From the NCBI RefSeq assembly GCF_002236105.1, contig NZ_NIWU01000009.1:62001-126000 (forward strand): a stretch of 64,000 nt of DNA. Reading direction: 5' to 3'. Under the pieces are notes generated by a model that saw only the letters and a program-made list of their open reading frames with translations, searched no databases and had not been told where the DNA came from. The translations under genes and the position numbers were made by a program. This stretch comes from Pseudomonas umsongensis (lineage in GTDB: Bacteria; Pseudomonadota; Gammaproteobacteria; Pseudomonadales; Pseudomonadaceae). Positions 27,474 to 36,292 of this stretch are shown in pieces (the stretch's first letter is position 1; every line of letters starts with the position of its first letter).

Positions 27474-28475
27474 ATGAATCACTTCATGCTCGCCGCTATC
27501 GCCGAGTCCGCCCAGGCCCCTCTGGCTGTCCGCCAAATCGATCGCCCCGTTCCCGGCAAGGGACAGGTGCTGGTCAGGGTTCACGCCGCAGGGGTAAACC
27601 CTCTCGATACCAAGATCGCCGCCGGCGCAGGGGCTCACGCCCGCCAGGCGCTGCCGGCAGTGCTCGGCCTTGATCTCGCCGGCACGGTCATCGAACTGGG
27701 CGAGGCGGTTGAGAGTTTCACCCAAGGCCAGGAAGTCTTCGGTATGCCCGGCGGGATCGGCGGTGCTCAGGGTACTATGGCCGAATACATTGCCGTGGAT
27801 GTCCGGCTCATCGCGCCAAAGCCGCACACTCTCGACATGCGTGAGGCAGCTGCATTGCCTTTGGTATTCATTACCGCATGGGAAGGTTTGGTAGATCGTG
27901 CCAATGTCCGTGCCGGTCAGCGTGTGCTGATTCATGGCGGCGCGGGTGGGGTCGGCCAAGTGGCTGTGCAACTGGCCAAGGCTCGCGGTGCCGATGTCTA
28001 CGCCACCGGTTCGGCGGCGAGTCTCGACTTCATTCGCTCGCTGGGGGCTACGGCCATCGACTATCAGGCACAGAGCGTAGAGGACTATGTCGAGCATTAT
28101 ACGGCTGGTGAAGGTTTCGACATCGTCTACGACACCGTAGGCGGCAGCACGTTGGATGCGTCATTCAAGGCCGTGAAGCCTTATACAGGGCACGTGCTGA
28201 GCTGCCTGGGTTGGGGGCAGCACAGCCTGGCACCGCTGTCGTTTAAAAGTGCAACCTATTCCGGCGTATTCACCCTAGCGCCATTGCTCACCGGCAAGGG
28301 GCGCGAACACCACGGCGCTATCCTTCGCGAGGCCGCCGCGCTGGCCAACGCTGGTCAACTGACTATCCGCGTGGATCAACGGCACTTTGAGCTGCCAGAC
28401 GTCAACGAAGCGTTTCGCCAGGTCGCGGAAGGTCGCGGCAAGGGCAAGACGGTAATCCAGTTGGTAAATGAATAG
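27474..28475 (+). CDS. MDR-family zinc-independent oxidoreductase (quinone oxidoreductase-like)
   Basis: This 333-residue medium-chain dehydrogenase/reductase has the N-terminal GroES-like domain (GKGQVLVRVHAAGVNPLDTK). Its nucleotide-binding motif, RVLIHGGAGGVGQVAVQLAK, is typical of NADPH:quinone oxidoreductases and related enone reductases. No structural zinc cysteine cluster is visible. The open frame starts at 27381, but ATG 27474 aligns with the family N-terminus. It is divergent from a LysR gene that probably regulates it. The physiological substrate is unknown. Confidence 0.88.
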   Translation: MNHFMLAAIAESAQAPLAVRQIDRPVPGKGQVLVRVHAAGVNPLDTKIAAGAGAHARQALPAVLGLDLAGTVIELGEAVESFTQGQEVFGMPGGIGGAQGTMAEYIAVDVRLIAPKPHTLDMREAAALPLVFITAWEGLVDRANVRAGQRVLIHGGAGGVGQVAVQLAKARGADVYATGSAASLDFIRSLGATAIDYQAQSVEDYVEHYTAGEGFDIVYDTVGGSTLDASFKAVKPYTGHVLSCLGWGQHSLAPLSFKSATYSGVFTLAPLLTGKGREHHGAILREAAALANAGQLTIRVDQRHFELPDVNEAFRQVAEGRGKGKTVIQLVNE

Positions 28476-28826
28476 TTCTTGGTGCTCTAAAGCTCATTCA
28501 GTACAAACGGCCGGATGCGGCCGCTACTGGCCGATTTATGCCTGTCACCAACGTCAGCTTTGGGACGTTTTCAGCCGGACGCGACAGGCAGAAAACGGCC
28601 AGGAGCTGACCCTGCCAGTGTCTACAACTGAGGCTGCATTCACTGATGCGGCCTACCGCCTACCGCCTACTGATATAACGATTCAAGTCATGGATATTTA
28701 CCTGTAGAGCAGATCCTTATAGGATGCAGTCCGATTCAGTCTCCTTCAGGTTTGGAGAACAAGCACAAGCCGGAAGCAGGTTAAGTTACTTATAAAAATA
28801 AATACAACACCATGAGCACATGAACA
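28476..28826. repeat. Non-coding gap with inverted-repeat element (28529-28600)
   Basis: No gene is seen here. GGCCGATTTATGCCTGTC (28529-28546) and GACAGGCAGAAAACGGCC (28583-28600) form an 18-bp inverted repeat with two mismatches. The same core recurs at 30677-30694 and 38271-38288, so this is a dispersed repeat family. The gap ends with AT-rich sequence just before the glycosyltransferase. Confidence 0.6.
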
Positions 28827-29636
28827 ATGATCAATCCGGGTTTTCCAGCTGAAAGTTTTAAACCCTTCAGCATAGTCATAGTGAATTACAAAACACCCGA
28901 AATCACCAAGATATGCCTGGATTTATTACACCAACACCTAGGCAGCGACAACGTCCCAATATGGGTAGTTGACAACAATTCTGCCGATGAAAGCACTGAC
29001 TACTTACGAACTCTCGATTGGATCAATTTGATCGAGCGCTCTGCCCCTGAACCAGAACCTGGCCACATCGCACATGGCAAGGCACTGGATCTAGTTTTGC
29101 AGCAAGTTGAAACTGATTATTTATTCCTGATGCACACAGATACATTTGTTTTCGACAAAAATGTTTTTCCAATGATGTTGAATAAGTGCTTGAATAACCC
29201 GAAAGCCGTGGCAGTGGGTTGTGTTGAGCAAATCAACCGTGGCACCGCAAGAACGCTTTGGCGCTTTAGCTCACGACTATTCAAACATCATTACAGACAC
29301 CTGAAAATCTCTATGGGATTACGCTCTAGAGAGCCAAAACCTTACAGAGAAGTCTACTTAAAAAGTTTCTGCACATTATGGAACTGCAAACTTATCAAGC
29401 AAAATAACATGCATTTCTCCATGGATGAACGCGTACCAGGATATACTCTTCAAGACCGCATGACAGAGCTTGGCTATGTCGTAGAAATGTTATCGCCGCG
29501 TAAAATCTTCAGCTATCTGGATCACATTCAAGCCGGCACTGTCGCAGCGGCTGGCGGCTATGACAAGACTCATAGACGAACCAAAATGTACAACAACATC
29601 CTTAAGCGCCTGAACAAGGATGACAGAAAAAGCTAA
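28827..29636 (+). CDS. Family 2 glycosyltransferase
   Basis: This 269-residue protein has a GT-A fold start, FKPFSIVIVNYKTPEITKIC, followed by PIWVVDNNSADEST. The metal/nucleotide-sugar site is in LFLMHTDTFVFDKN near residue 113. No membrane segment is seen. It should transfer a sugar from a nucleotide donor to an unknown acceptor. Base composition is clearly more AT-rich than the surroundings (frequent AAA, ATA, TTA codons), suggesting acquisition by transfer. It is followed after 75 bp by a 2OG oxygenase gene of similar composition. Confidence 0.82.
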   Translation: MINPGFPAESFKPFSIVIVNYKTPEITKICLDLLHQHLGSDNVPIWVVDNNSADESTDYLRTLDWINLIERSAPEPEPGHIAHGKALDLVLQQVETDYLFLMHTDTFVFDKNVFPMMLNKCLNNPKAVAVGCVEQINRGTARTLWRFSSRLFKHHYRHLKISMGLRSREPKPYREVYLKSFCTLWNCKLIKQNNMHFSMDERVPGYTLQDRMTELGYVVEMLSPRKIFSYLDHIQAGTVAAAGGYDKTHRRTKMYNNILKRLNKDDRKS

Positions 29637-29711
29637 GCGACGAGCAGACGCAGCCTGCCCAAGGCTGCTTCAAGCGCCCCACAAGTCTTATATTAAGTTA
29701 TTGGAGCGGTA

Positions 29712-30515
29712 ATGGCACCCATCACTCAAGCACTACCTTTCACCCTGTCCCCGGAGCTTGATTTCGACCAAAACGCTGCCAGCACCTTTGGCGACTCTTT
29801 GACCAGTCACTATGTCCAGGCTGCGCCATTTCCGCACATAGTCATCGACAACTTCTTGCATGAAGAGCTGATTTCGAGTATCTGCTCGCACTTCCCAATC
29901 GAGCCGACCAACAATGAAATGCTCTACGAGCGCGGCTATAAAGGTCAACTAAAACGTCAAATAAGCCCCAACGAATGTGCCCCCTTTTTGAAGACTGTTT
30001 TCAACGCCTTTAACTCGGCGCCCATGTTGCAGTTTCTTGAAAATCTCACAGGCATTCACGGTTTGATACCCGACCCCTACTTTACCGGTGGCGGCCTGCA
30101 TGAAACGAAAAGCGGTGGTTTTCTGGGCGTGCACTCGGACTTCAGGCTCAACAAAAAGCTGAACGTCGAGCGCAGACTGAATGTCATTATTTATCTGAAT
30201 GAAGATTGGCGAGAAGAATACGGCGGCAACTTAGAACTTTGGGATGCCGGCATGAGGATCTGCCTTAAGAAAGTCCTACCCGTTTACAATCGCTGCGTCA
30301 TTTTCAACACAGACAAAGACAGCAATCATGGGCACCCAGAACCTTTGACTACTCCAGAGCACATCAGCCGCAGGTCTATAGCGCTTTACTATTACACCGC
30401 CGCAACCATGTCGATCGATCCCACACAAAGAAACAAAACCCACTACAAACCAAGGCCTAAAGATCGTTTGAGCCTAAAATACTACATCAATAAACTAATC
30501 AAGAAAAAAAACTAA
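29712..30515 (+). CDS. 2OG-Fe(II) oxygenase (prolyl-4-hydroxylase-like)
   Basis: This 267-residue protein has the iron facial triad of the 2-oxoglutarate oxygenases: H141 and D143 in FLGVHSDFRLN, and the distal histidine at 206 or 208 in SNHGHPEPL. The oxoglutarate-binding arginine is R220/R221 in HISRRSIALYYYT. The N-terminal region (FPHIVIDNFLHEELISSICS) is typical of the P4H-like family that hydroxylates peptidyl or sugar-linked substrates. It lies just after a low-GC glycosyltransferase, so both may modify one cell-surface molecule. GGAGCGG precedes the ATG. Confidence 0.85.
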   Translation: MAPITQALPFTLSPELDFDQNAASTFGDSLTSHYVQAAPFPHIVIDNFLHEELISSICSHFPIEPTNNEMLYERGYKGQLKRQISPNECAPFLKTVFNAFNSAPMLQFLENLTGIHGLIPDPYFTGGGLHETKSGGFLGVHSDFRLNKKLNVERRLNVIIYLNEDWREEYGGNLELWDAGMRICLKKVLPVYNRCVIFNTDKDSNHGHPEPLTTPEHISRRSIALYYYTAATMSIDPTQRNKTHYKPRPKDRLSLKYYINKLIKKKN

Positions 30516-31082
30516 ACGGTCTCGTCTGACGATCGAACTCGTGCACTTTTAGCGTTAGGTTGCAAAGCCGGATATGCCCCACACTCATTTATGCCATGAC
30601 ATAGGTTTTTCATCTCTCCGGCTCTAAGTCGTGGCACTACCGACTGTCGACTTCGGGGTTGCTTGCAGCCCATCGCGACAGGCAGCAATCGGCCGATTCT
30701 GTTGAAAAAGTCGGTTCTTACAGACCGCCCACATACTGACCGCTGAAAATGCGTTTTTTTGCGCGCCGCTACACGAAATCTGCCCCCGAAATCCTCTGCT
30801 CAATGTAAAGATTTCAATCTCAAGCGCGTACTTTTCTACCGTGGAAATCAGAGCCTACTCTTTCAACAGAATCGGCCAAAAGCAGTCACTGCATTGAATC
30901 TATTCAATCAAATTCACAACTAAGGCAGATTGTCATCAAATGCATGAGACAGCGTATTTTTCTACCGCCCTCAATGCTTTAGAACAAAACCATCGGCATT
31001 CTGTGCATTGAACACCATTCTGCCCAGGTAATGGCTGCAAGATTCACATCGATAAAAGAACGTTGGCGAGCCCCTCAGTCTT
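30516..31082. repeat. Non-coding gap containing a 187-bp MITE-like element (30691-30877)
   Basis: No gene is recognised between the oxygenase stop and the histidine kinase stop. GGCCGATTCTGTTGAAA at 30691-30707 and its exact complement at 30861-30877 are terminal inverted repeats around 187 bp of AT-rich sequence. The adjoining GACAGGCAGCAATCGGCC (30677-30694) belongs to the dispersed family also seen at 28.5 and 38.3 kb. No target-site duplication was found. Confidence 0.55.
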
Positions 31083-32417
31083 TTATGATGGGGCAAGCGG
31101 TAACCAGACGCAGACTTCGAACCCATCTTGTCGACCTGTTGCCGGGGAGAACAATTTCATTCTGGCGTTTACCCCCTGCACTATGGTTTTGGCAATCGCC
31201 AAGCCCAGTCCTGAACCACTGATCTCACTGTGACCGCGCACAAAACGCTCAGTCAGGTGCTGCAATACCGACTGCGGCACCGCCGGGCCGCTATTGACCA
31301 CCCGTAGCTGTGCCTGTTCGGTGAGGCTGACTTCGATCGGTTGATCCGCTGCCCCGTACTTCAGCGCATTTTCGATCAGGTTCCGCAACAGGATGCCAAA
31401 GGCGTCCGGATCAATGGTCGAGTACAAGCAGGACTGGTTTGGCAGCTGCAACTTGATCCGGTGCCCACTGCGGTTGTTCCACTCATCAACCACATGGGCA
31501 AGCAACGGAATGAGGTCCTGAGGCGTTTCGGACAACAGGCCACCGCCTTCGGCCTTGGCCAGTTGCATGAGTTTTTCCGAGAGCCGCGCCAGGTCGCGCA
31601 ACGCGTTTTCGATTTTCGCCGCACGTACTCGCAACGGGCCCTCGGGCGCCTCATGGTGGAGTCGCTGGATTTGCGCCAGGGTCGCCGCCAGTGGCGTACG
31701 CAGTTCATGGGCGCTGTTGGCAGTAAAGCTGCGTTCACTCTCCAAGGCCTTGCGCAAGCGCTCCAGCAGATGATTGACCGCCTCCGCCAGTGGTGCGATT
31801 TCCGCCGGCAATCGCGCCCCGCTGATCGGCGACAGATCACCCACCCCACGAGTCTCCACGGCACGACGATAGGCCAATACACTGCGCAAGCTGATGCGCA
31901 CAAACAACCACGTTCCCAACAGAATGATGGGAATCAGCGCCAATAATGGCAACAACAAGGCAAGCAACGCTTCACGTGCCGCTTCACGGCGGTGTTCCAG
32001 AGGTTCGGCAATCTCGATAAACACTGTTTCACGTAGCGCACTGGAGCCGTACAGACGGTATTTTTTTGTGGTTGAAAAGCCTTCGGCCGGTTGTTGGTTG
32101 AAGATCTTCGGGTTGGCGTCGTGGGACTGCATCAGGATCTCCCCCTTGGCATCGCGCACCAGGTACGTCAGGTATTCCTTGTGCATTTTCAGGGTGGCGA
32201 CGTGTTGGGCGTCACGAGGACTTTCACGGTTGCTGATTTCCAGCACGGCCAGAGGCAGGATGCGCTGCGCAGTCTCTTCCAGCGCACTGTCGAACGCCTC
32301 GTTCAATTCATGCTGCACCACCAGCCAGGCGCCAACGGTCGCCGCCAGCCACAGTAAGGTCGTGCCCAACGTCAGCCCCAGGCCGAGGCGTTTTTGCAGG
32401 CTCGAAGACGGCTTCAT
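31083..32417 (-). CDS. Two-component sensor histidine kinase (QseC/PmrB-like)
   Basis: This 444-residue membrane kinase has helices at about 12-34 and 150-173 flanking a periplasmic sensor, then HAMP (LRSVLAYRRAVETRGVGDLS). HisKA follows with the phosphorylated H237 in SFTANSAHELRTPLAATLAQ, then the ATPase domain with NLIENALKYG and GSGLGLAIAKTIV. Its start overlaps the response-regulator stop by four bases. The pair is divergent from the PepSY/DUF2271/reductase/ApbE genes, which it probably controls. The ligand may be a metal or an envelope redox state, but that is a guess. Confidence 0.93.
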   Translation of the reverse strand: MKPSSSLQKRLGLGLTLGTTLLWLAATVGAWLVVQHELNEAFDSALEETAQRILPLAVLEISNRESPRDAQHVATLKMHKEYLTYLVRDAKGEILMQSHDANPKIFNQQPAEGFSTTKKYRLYGSSALRETVFIEIAEPLEHRREAAREALLALLLPLLALIPIILLGTWLFVRISLRSVLAYRRAVETRGVGDLSPISGARLPAEIAPLAEAVNHLLERLRKALESERSFTANSAHELRTPLAATLAQIQRLHHEAPEGPLRVRAAKIENALRDLARLSEKLMQLAKAEGGGLLSETPQDLIPLLAHVVDEWNNRSGHRIKLQLPNQSCLYSTIDPDAFGILLRNLIENALKYGAADQPIEVSLTEQAQLRVVNSGPAVPQSVLQHLTERFVRGHSEISGSGLGLAIAKTIVQGVNARMKLFSPATGRQDGFEVCVWLPLAPS

Positions 32418-33073
32418 GCGGACATCAACCGGTAGCCCATGCCCCGCACGGTTTCAATCAGGTCGCGCCCGAGTTTTTTACGCAGACGGCTGATGTAGAC
32501 CTCAATGGTATTGCTCTCGATTTCGGCACCGAAGGCATACAGCCGTTCTTCAAGCTGCGACTTGGAAAGCAGCGCGCTGGGGCGTTGCACAAACGCCTCG
32601 AACAGCGCCCACTCCCGCGCGGTCAGGTCCACCGTCGCACCGGCCCGCAACACCGTGCGGGCACTCATGTCGACCTGCAAGTCGCCGAGTCTGATCTGTG
32701 GATTGGGGTTGCCGCTGTAGCGCCGGGCCACCGCCGCCACACGGGCCGAGAGCTCGAACAGGTCGAACGGTTTGACCAGGTAGTCGTCGGCGCCCGCGTT
32801 GAGGCCAGCGATACGATCGGAAATCTGATCCTGGGCAGTCAGGATAATCACCGGGGTCACGTCCCCTGCCGAACGTTGCTGACGCAAAAAATCCAGCCCG
32901 CGACCGTCCGGGAGCATCAGGTCCAGCAGGATCAGGTCGTAAGGCGTGGTGCGTACGCTGTTGCGCGCGTGGTCCAGACGCTGCACCCAATCGACGGCGT
33001 GGCCGTCATCGGCAATCTGCTCGCGCACCGCTTCCCCCAAGCCTTGAGCGTCCTCGACCAATAAGACCCGCAT
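32414..33073 (-). CDS. OmpR-family response regulator
   Basis: This 219-residue regulator begins MRVLLVEDAQGLGEAVREQI. The phosphorylated aspartate is D51 in LILLDLMLPDGRG, with the conserved K in YLVKPFDLFEL. The C-terminal winged helix includes LTAREWALFEAF and ESNTIEVYISRLRKKLG. I start at ATG 33073 rather than the upstream 33106 because it matches the receiver-domain start. The 132-bp gap to the PepSY gene contains CTTAATCGCCTTACC (33107-33121) and a perfect TGAATC/GATTCA pair (33127-33142), candidate binding sites. Confidence 0.93.
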   Translation of the reverse strand: MRVLLVEDAQGLGEAVREQIADDGHAVDWVQRLDHARNSVRTTPYDLILLDLMLPDGRGLDFLRQQRSAGDVTPVIILTAQDQISDRIAGLNAGADDYLVKPFDLFELSARVAAVARRYSGNPNPQIRLGDLQVDMSARTVLRAGATVDLTAREWALFEAFVQRPSALLSKSQLEERLYAFGAEIESNTIEVYISRLRKKLGRDLIETVRGMGYRLMSA

Positions 33074-33106
33074 CTGGCGCCTCCTGTGATGGTTGTCGTG
33101 CAGCAC

Positions 33107-33142
33107 CTTAATCGCCTTACCTGACGTGAATCTGAAGATTCA
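33107..33142. promoter_or_regulatory. Candidate response-regulator sites in the divergent kinase/PepSY promoter
   Basis: A direct repeat CTTAAT (33107) and CTTACC (33116), nine bases apart, resembles the tandem boxes used by PmrA/QseB-type regulators. Next to it is the palindrome TGAATC-TGAA-GATTCA (33127-33142). Function is inferred from position only. Confidence 0.35.
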
Positions 33143-33205
33143 GCTGGTTGTCAGGAATGCTCCTTAGGGTATGCCACAGGCGCCGACCTCGGCAGGAGAC
33201 AGATC

Positions 33206-33529
33206 ATGAAAACAGGTTTTATTGCCAATGCCACGCTGTTGAGCTTGCTGCTCAGTGGTTACGCCCTGGCCGATGACGATTGCAGCGACCCGGTGAGCGA
33301 CTGGCAACCGCGCGAAACCTTGCGTCAGCAGGTCGAGCGGCAATACGGCTGGAGCGTGCAACGCATCAAGGTCGACGACGGTTGTTATGAGCTCAAGGGG
33401 CTGGATCGAAAAGGCAACGCCATCGAAGCCAGCTACTCACCGGCCTCGCTGCGTTTGCGCACACTCGAGATCCATTTCCGCGACGACGGCGATGTCAGGG
33501 ACTACCTCGGCAGCCCGCTCACCGAATGA
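33206..33529 (+). CDS. Periplasmic PepSY-domain protein
   Basis: This small 107-residue protein has a signal peptide (TGFIANATLLSLLLSGYALA) followed by one PepSY-like domain: ETLRQQVERQYGWSVQRIKV, then CYELKGLDRKGNAIEASYS. AGGAGA precedes the ATG. PepSY domains are found beside membrane reductases and in inhibitors. Here it starts a four-gene unit with DUF2271, a PepSY/reductase fusion and ApbE, divergent from a two-component system, so it likely acts in the envelope as part of that redox module or as its sensor partner. Confidence 0.85.
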   Translation: MKTGFIANATLLSLLLSGYALADDDCSDPVSDWQPRETLRQQVERQYGWSVQRIKVDDGCYELKGLDRKGNAIEASYSPASLRLRTLEIHFRDDGDVRDYLGSPLTE

Positions 33530-33621
33530 CGCCTCACCTGTCGATGAGTTTTTCCTGCGCTTCAGGTTGCTGTCAGCAAGCAGGTCCAGGCTCTCGACCT
33601 AACGATCAAAGGGACACCCTC

Positions 33622-34092
33622 ATGAAAAAGATCATCGCAGCCACCTGCCTTGCCGGCGCCATTGCCCTGCCGGGGCTGGCCCAGGCCCGTGAAGTGACCT
33701 TGACCACGCAGCTCAAGGACTACAGCGGCAATGATGCCTACCTGGCGATCTACGTCACCGACACCAATGGCCAATACCAGAAAACCCTCTGGGTAGCCGG
33801 CAAGAAGGCCAAATATTACAAACACCTGGGCGACTGGGCCCGTGGCAGCGGGATGAACCCGAGTGAGTTTGACGGGGTCAGCGGCGCCAGTGTCGGCAGT
33901 GGGCGCACGCTCAAAGTCAGCGTCGAACTGGCAGACACCCTGATTGATGCCGGGTATCAGATCCGCATCGACAGCGCCGTTGAGGACAAACGTGACGCAC
34001 GCGCCGATGTCAGCGTGCCGCTCACGTCCAAGGGCGCAGGCCAGCCGGTGACCGGTAGCACCTATGTCGAGTCCTTTACTTACGATCTGTAG
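33622..34092 (+). CDS. DUF2271 periplasmic protein with a flavinylation-like motif
   Basis: This 156-residue protein has a signal peptide (KKIIAATCLAGAIALPGLAQA) and a DUF2271 domain (LAIYVTDTNGQYQKTLWVAG, KYYKHLGDWARG). Residues 84-90 read DGVSGAS, which matches the D-x-x-[ST]-G-A-[TS] pattern that ApbE modifies with FMN; Ser90 would be the acceptor. An apbE gene lies in the same operon. I therefore infer a covalently flavinylated periplasmic electron carrier. ATG 33622 is used because it opens the signal peptide; the longer frame from 33526 adds unrelated residues. Confidence 0.8.
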   Translation: MKKIIAATCLAGAIALPGLAQAREVTLTTQLKDYSGNDAYLAIYVTDTNGQYQKTLWVAGKKAKYYKHLGDWARGSGMNPSEFDGVSGASVGSGRTLKVSVELADTLIDAGYQIRIDSAVEDKRDARADVSVPLTSKGAGQPVTGSTYVESFTYDL

Positions 34093-34117
34093 CACCTGCC
34101 ATTTCTGGAGGCTGAAC

Positions 34118-36292
34118 ATGCTTCGCCAGTCCCATTCCCTGCCCGGCCTGATCGCGGCCCTGTTGGTCATGCTGTTGGCCATCAGTGGTGCGATCCTGTC
34201 GGTCGACCCGGCGCTGGAACACTTGCACAGCACCGCCACCGGGCAACTCAACGTCGGCCAATTGGCCGGACGTGTGGCCAATCACTTCCCGGGCGTGGAG
34301 CAGATCCAGCGCACAGCGTCCGGGACAGTCATCGTCTACTACAACCAGAACGGTCAGGCCGGGGTTGAAACGGTCGATCCACTGACCGGCGAAGGCCTGG
34401 CACCCTATGCACCCTCCGCGTTCACGCGTTGGGTGAAAGAGCTGCACCGCTCGATGTTCCTCGGCTCACCAGGCCATGGAGTATCGGGTGTCGGCGCGCT
34501 GTTCATGTTGATGTTGTCGGTGTCTGGCGCGCTATTGCTCGCCCGGCGCCTGGGTGGCTGGCGCAACCTGCTGCGGCCGCTACGGGGCACTGTCAGCCAG
34601 CGCTGGCATGCTGAAGTTGGGCGACTGGCCTTGCCCGGGCTGCTGCTGTCGGCATTGAGCGGGCTCTACATGTCCGCCACCACTTTTGGGTTTATCGCCG
34701 ACGGCAGTCAAAGTGAACCCGCCTTCCCCGCCCACGTCAGCGCCGGCCCGGCCTTGCCGGTGGCTACACTGCAAGCCTTGCAGGCCACCGACCTCAACGA
34801 CCTGCGCGAGCTGGTCTACCCGAGCCCCGGCAACCCGCGCGATGTGTTTTCCCTGCGCACGGCCCAGGGCGACGGCTACGTGGATCAGGCCAGCGGTGCC
34901 TTGCTGTCCTATCAAGCCCACGACTCGATGCACAACCTCTACGAATTGATCTATCAGTTGCACACCGGCGAAGGCCTCTGGTGGCTGGGCCTACCGCTCG
35001 GGCTCTGCGCCCTCTGCATACCGTTGATGAGCGTGACCGGCATTCTGTTGTGGTGGCGCCGCCGAAAGGCTGGCCCGAACATTCGCCACAACAGCCCTGC
35101 CCACTGCGCCGACAGCGTGATTCTGGTGGGCAGTGAAAATAACAGCACTTGGGGCTTTGCCAAAACCTTGCACGACGCCTTGCACCAGAGTGGCCATCAG
35201 GTGCACAGCGCGGCGATGAATGAATGGGTGGGCGATTACCGCAATGCCCAACGGGTGTTCATCCTCACCGCGACCCACGGTGACGGCGATGCGCCGTCCT
35301 CGGCTTCGCAGTTCCTGGCGCGACTGGCCAAAACCGGCCTCAAGCCCGGCCTGCCCTTTGCGGTGCTGGGCATGGGCGACCGCCAGTTTGCGCAGTTCTG
35401 TCAGTACGCCCTTCAAGTGCAGGACGCCATGTTGCGGGCCGGTGGTTCGCCACTGCTGGGGCTAGAAACCGTCAACCGTCAGTCCCCTCAGGAGTTTGCG
35501 CGCTGGGGCCACGCATTGGGCGACGTGTTGGGGCAGGAGCTGGCGCTGGTTCACACCCCGCAGCATCCGCGCACCCATCCATTGGAGCTGACAGAGCGGA
35601 TTGCCTATGGTGAACAGGTAAATGCGCCAACCCACATATTGCGCTTCAAAGCCTGCGGCGAGTTGCCGGCCTTTCTGGCCGGCGACCTGGTCGGGATTGT
35701 GCCGCCGGGCAGCCCGATCCCGCGTTTCTATTCGCTGGCCAGCGGTTCCCAGGACGGCGTGCTGGAGATCTGTGTGCGTAAACACAACGGTGGCATATGC
35801 TCGCAATTCCTTCATGACCTGGACATCGGCGCATCGATCGAAGCGTTTATCCAACCCAACCCACAATTTCGCCCGGCGTCGGGCACGCACCCAGTGATCC
35901 TGATCGGTGCCGGCACCGGCATCGGTCCTCTGGCCGGGTTTATCCGTAACAACAAGGCCCGACACCCGATGCACTTGTATTGGGGCGGGCGCAACCCGGC
36001 CTCGGATTTTCTCTACGAGCCGGAGCTCAACCAATACTTGTCGGACCGCCGCCTCACGGCATTGCGCGCCGCCTTCTCTCAGGCTCAGGACCGCAGCTAT
36101 GTGCAAGACCGGCTGATCAGCGATGCCCTGGCCTTGCGCCGGCTGATTGAAAAAGGTGCCCAAGTGCTGGTGTGTGGCAGTCGCGAGATGGCCAAAGGCG
36201 TGATGCAGGCCCTTGATGAAGTGTTGGCGCCTCTCAACCTGAGTGTGCTGACCCTAAAGGCACAAGGACGCTACCGTGAAGATGTCTACTGA
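34118..36292 (+). CDS. PepSY membrane domain-flavodoxin-ferredoxin reductase fusion
   Basis: The 724-residue fusion has three parts. Residues about 1-340 form a PepSY_TM module with several helices (SLPGLIAALLVMLLAISGAI, GVGALFMLMLSVSGALLLAR, LCALCIPLMSVTGILLWWRR). Next is a flavodoxin-like domain (VILVGSENNSTWGFAKTLHD, ATHGDGDAPSSASQF). The last part is an FNR module with the FAD motif RFYSLAS and the NADPH motif ILIGAGTGIGPLAGF. The C-terminal half resembles CysJ. It should carry electrons from cytoplasmic NADPH through FAD and FMN into the membrane. TGGAGG precedes ATG 34118. The next gene starts inside its 3' end. Confidence 0.88.
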   Translation: MLRQSHSLPGLIAALLVMLLAISGAILSVDPALEHLHSTATGQLNVGQLAGRVANHFPGVEQIQRTASGTVIVYYNQNGQAGVETVDPLTGEGLAPYAPSAFTRWVKELHRSMFLGSPGHGVSGVGALFMLMLSVSGALLLARRLGGWRNLLRPLRGTVSQRWHAEVGRLALPGLLLSALSGLYMSATTFGFIADGSQSEPAFPAHVSAGPALPVATLQALQATDLNDLRELVYPSPGNPRDVFSLRTAQGDGYVDQASGALLSYQAHDSMHNLYELIYQLHTGEGLWWLGLPLGLCALCIPLMSVTGILLWWRRRKAGPNIRHNSPAHCADSVILVGSENNSTWGFAKTLHDALHQSGHQVHSAAMNEWVGDYRNAQRVFILTATHGDGDAPSSASQFLARLAKTGLKPGLPFAVLGMGDRQFAQFCQYALQVQDAMLRAGGSPLLGLETVNRQSPQEFARWGHALGDVLGQELALVHTPQHPRTHPLELTERIAYGEQVNAPTHILRFKACGELPAFLAGDLVGIVPPGSPIPRFYSLASGSQDGVLEICVRKHNGGICSQFLHDLDIGASIEAFIQPNPQFRPASGTHPVILIGAGTGIGPLAGFIRNNKARHPMHLYWGGRNPASDFLYEPELNQYLSDRRLTALRAAFSQAQDRSYVQDRLISDALALRRLIEKGAQVLVCGSREMAKGVMQALDEVLAPLNLSVLTLKAQGRYREDVY

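Noticed and set aside
28468..28707. 79-codon frame after the oxidoreductase
   Set aside because: It is made largely of the dispersed inverted repeat at 28529-28600 and lacks a ribosome site.
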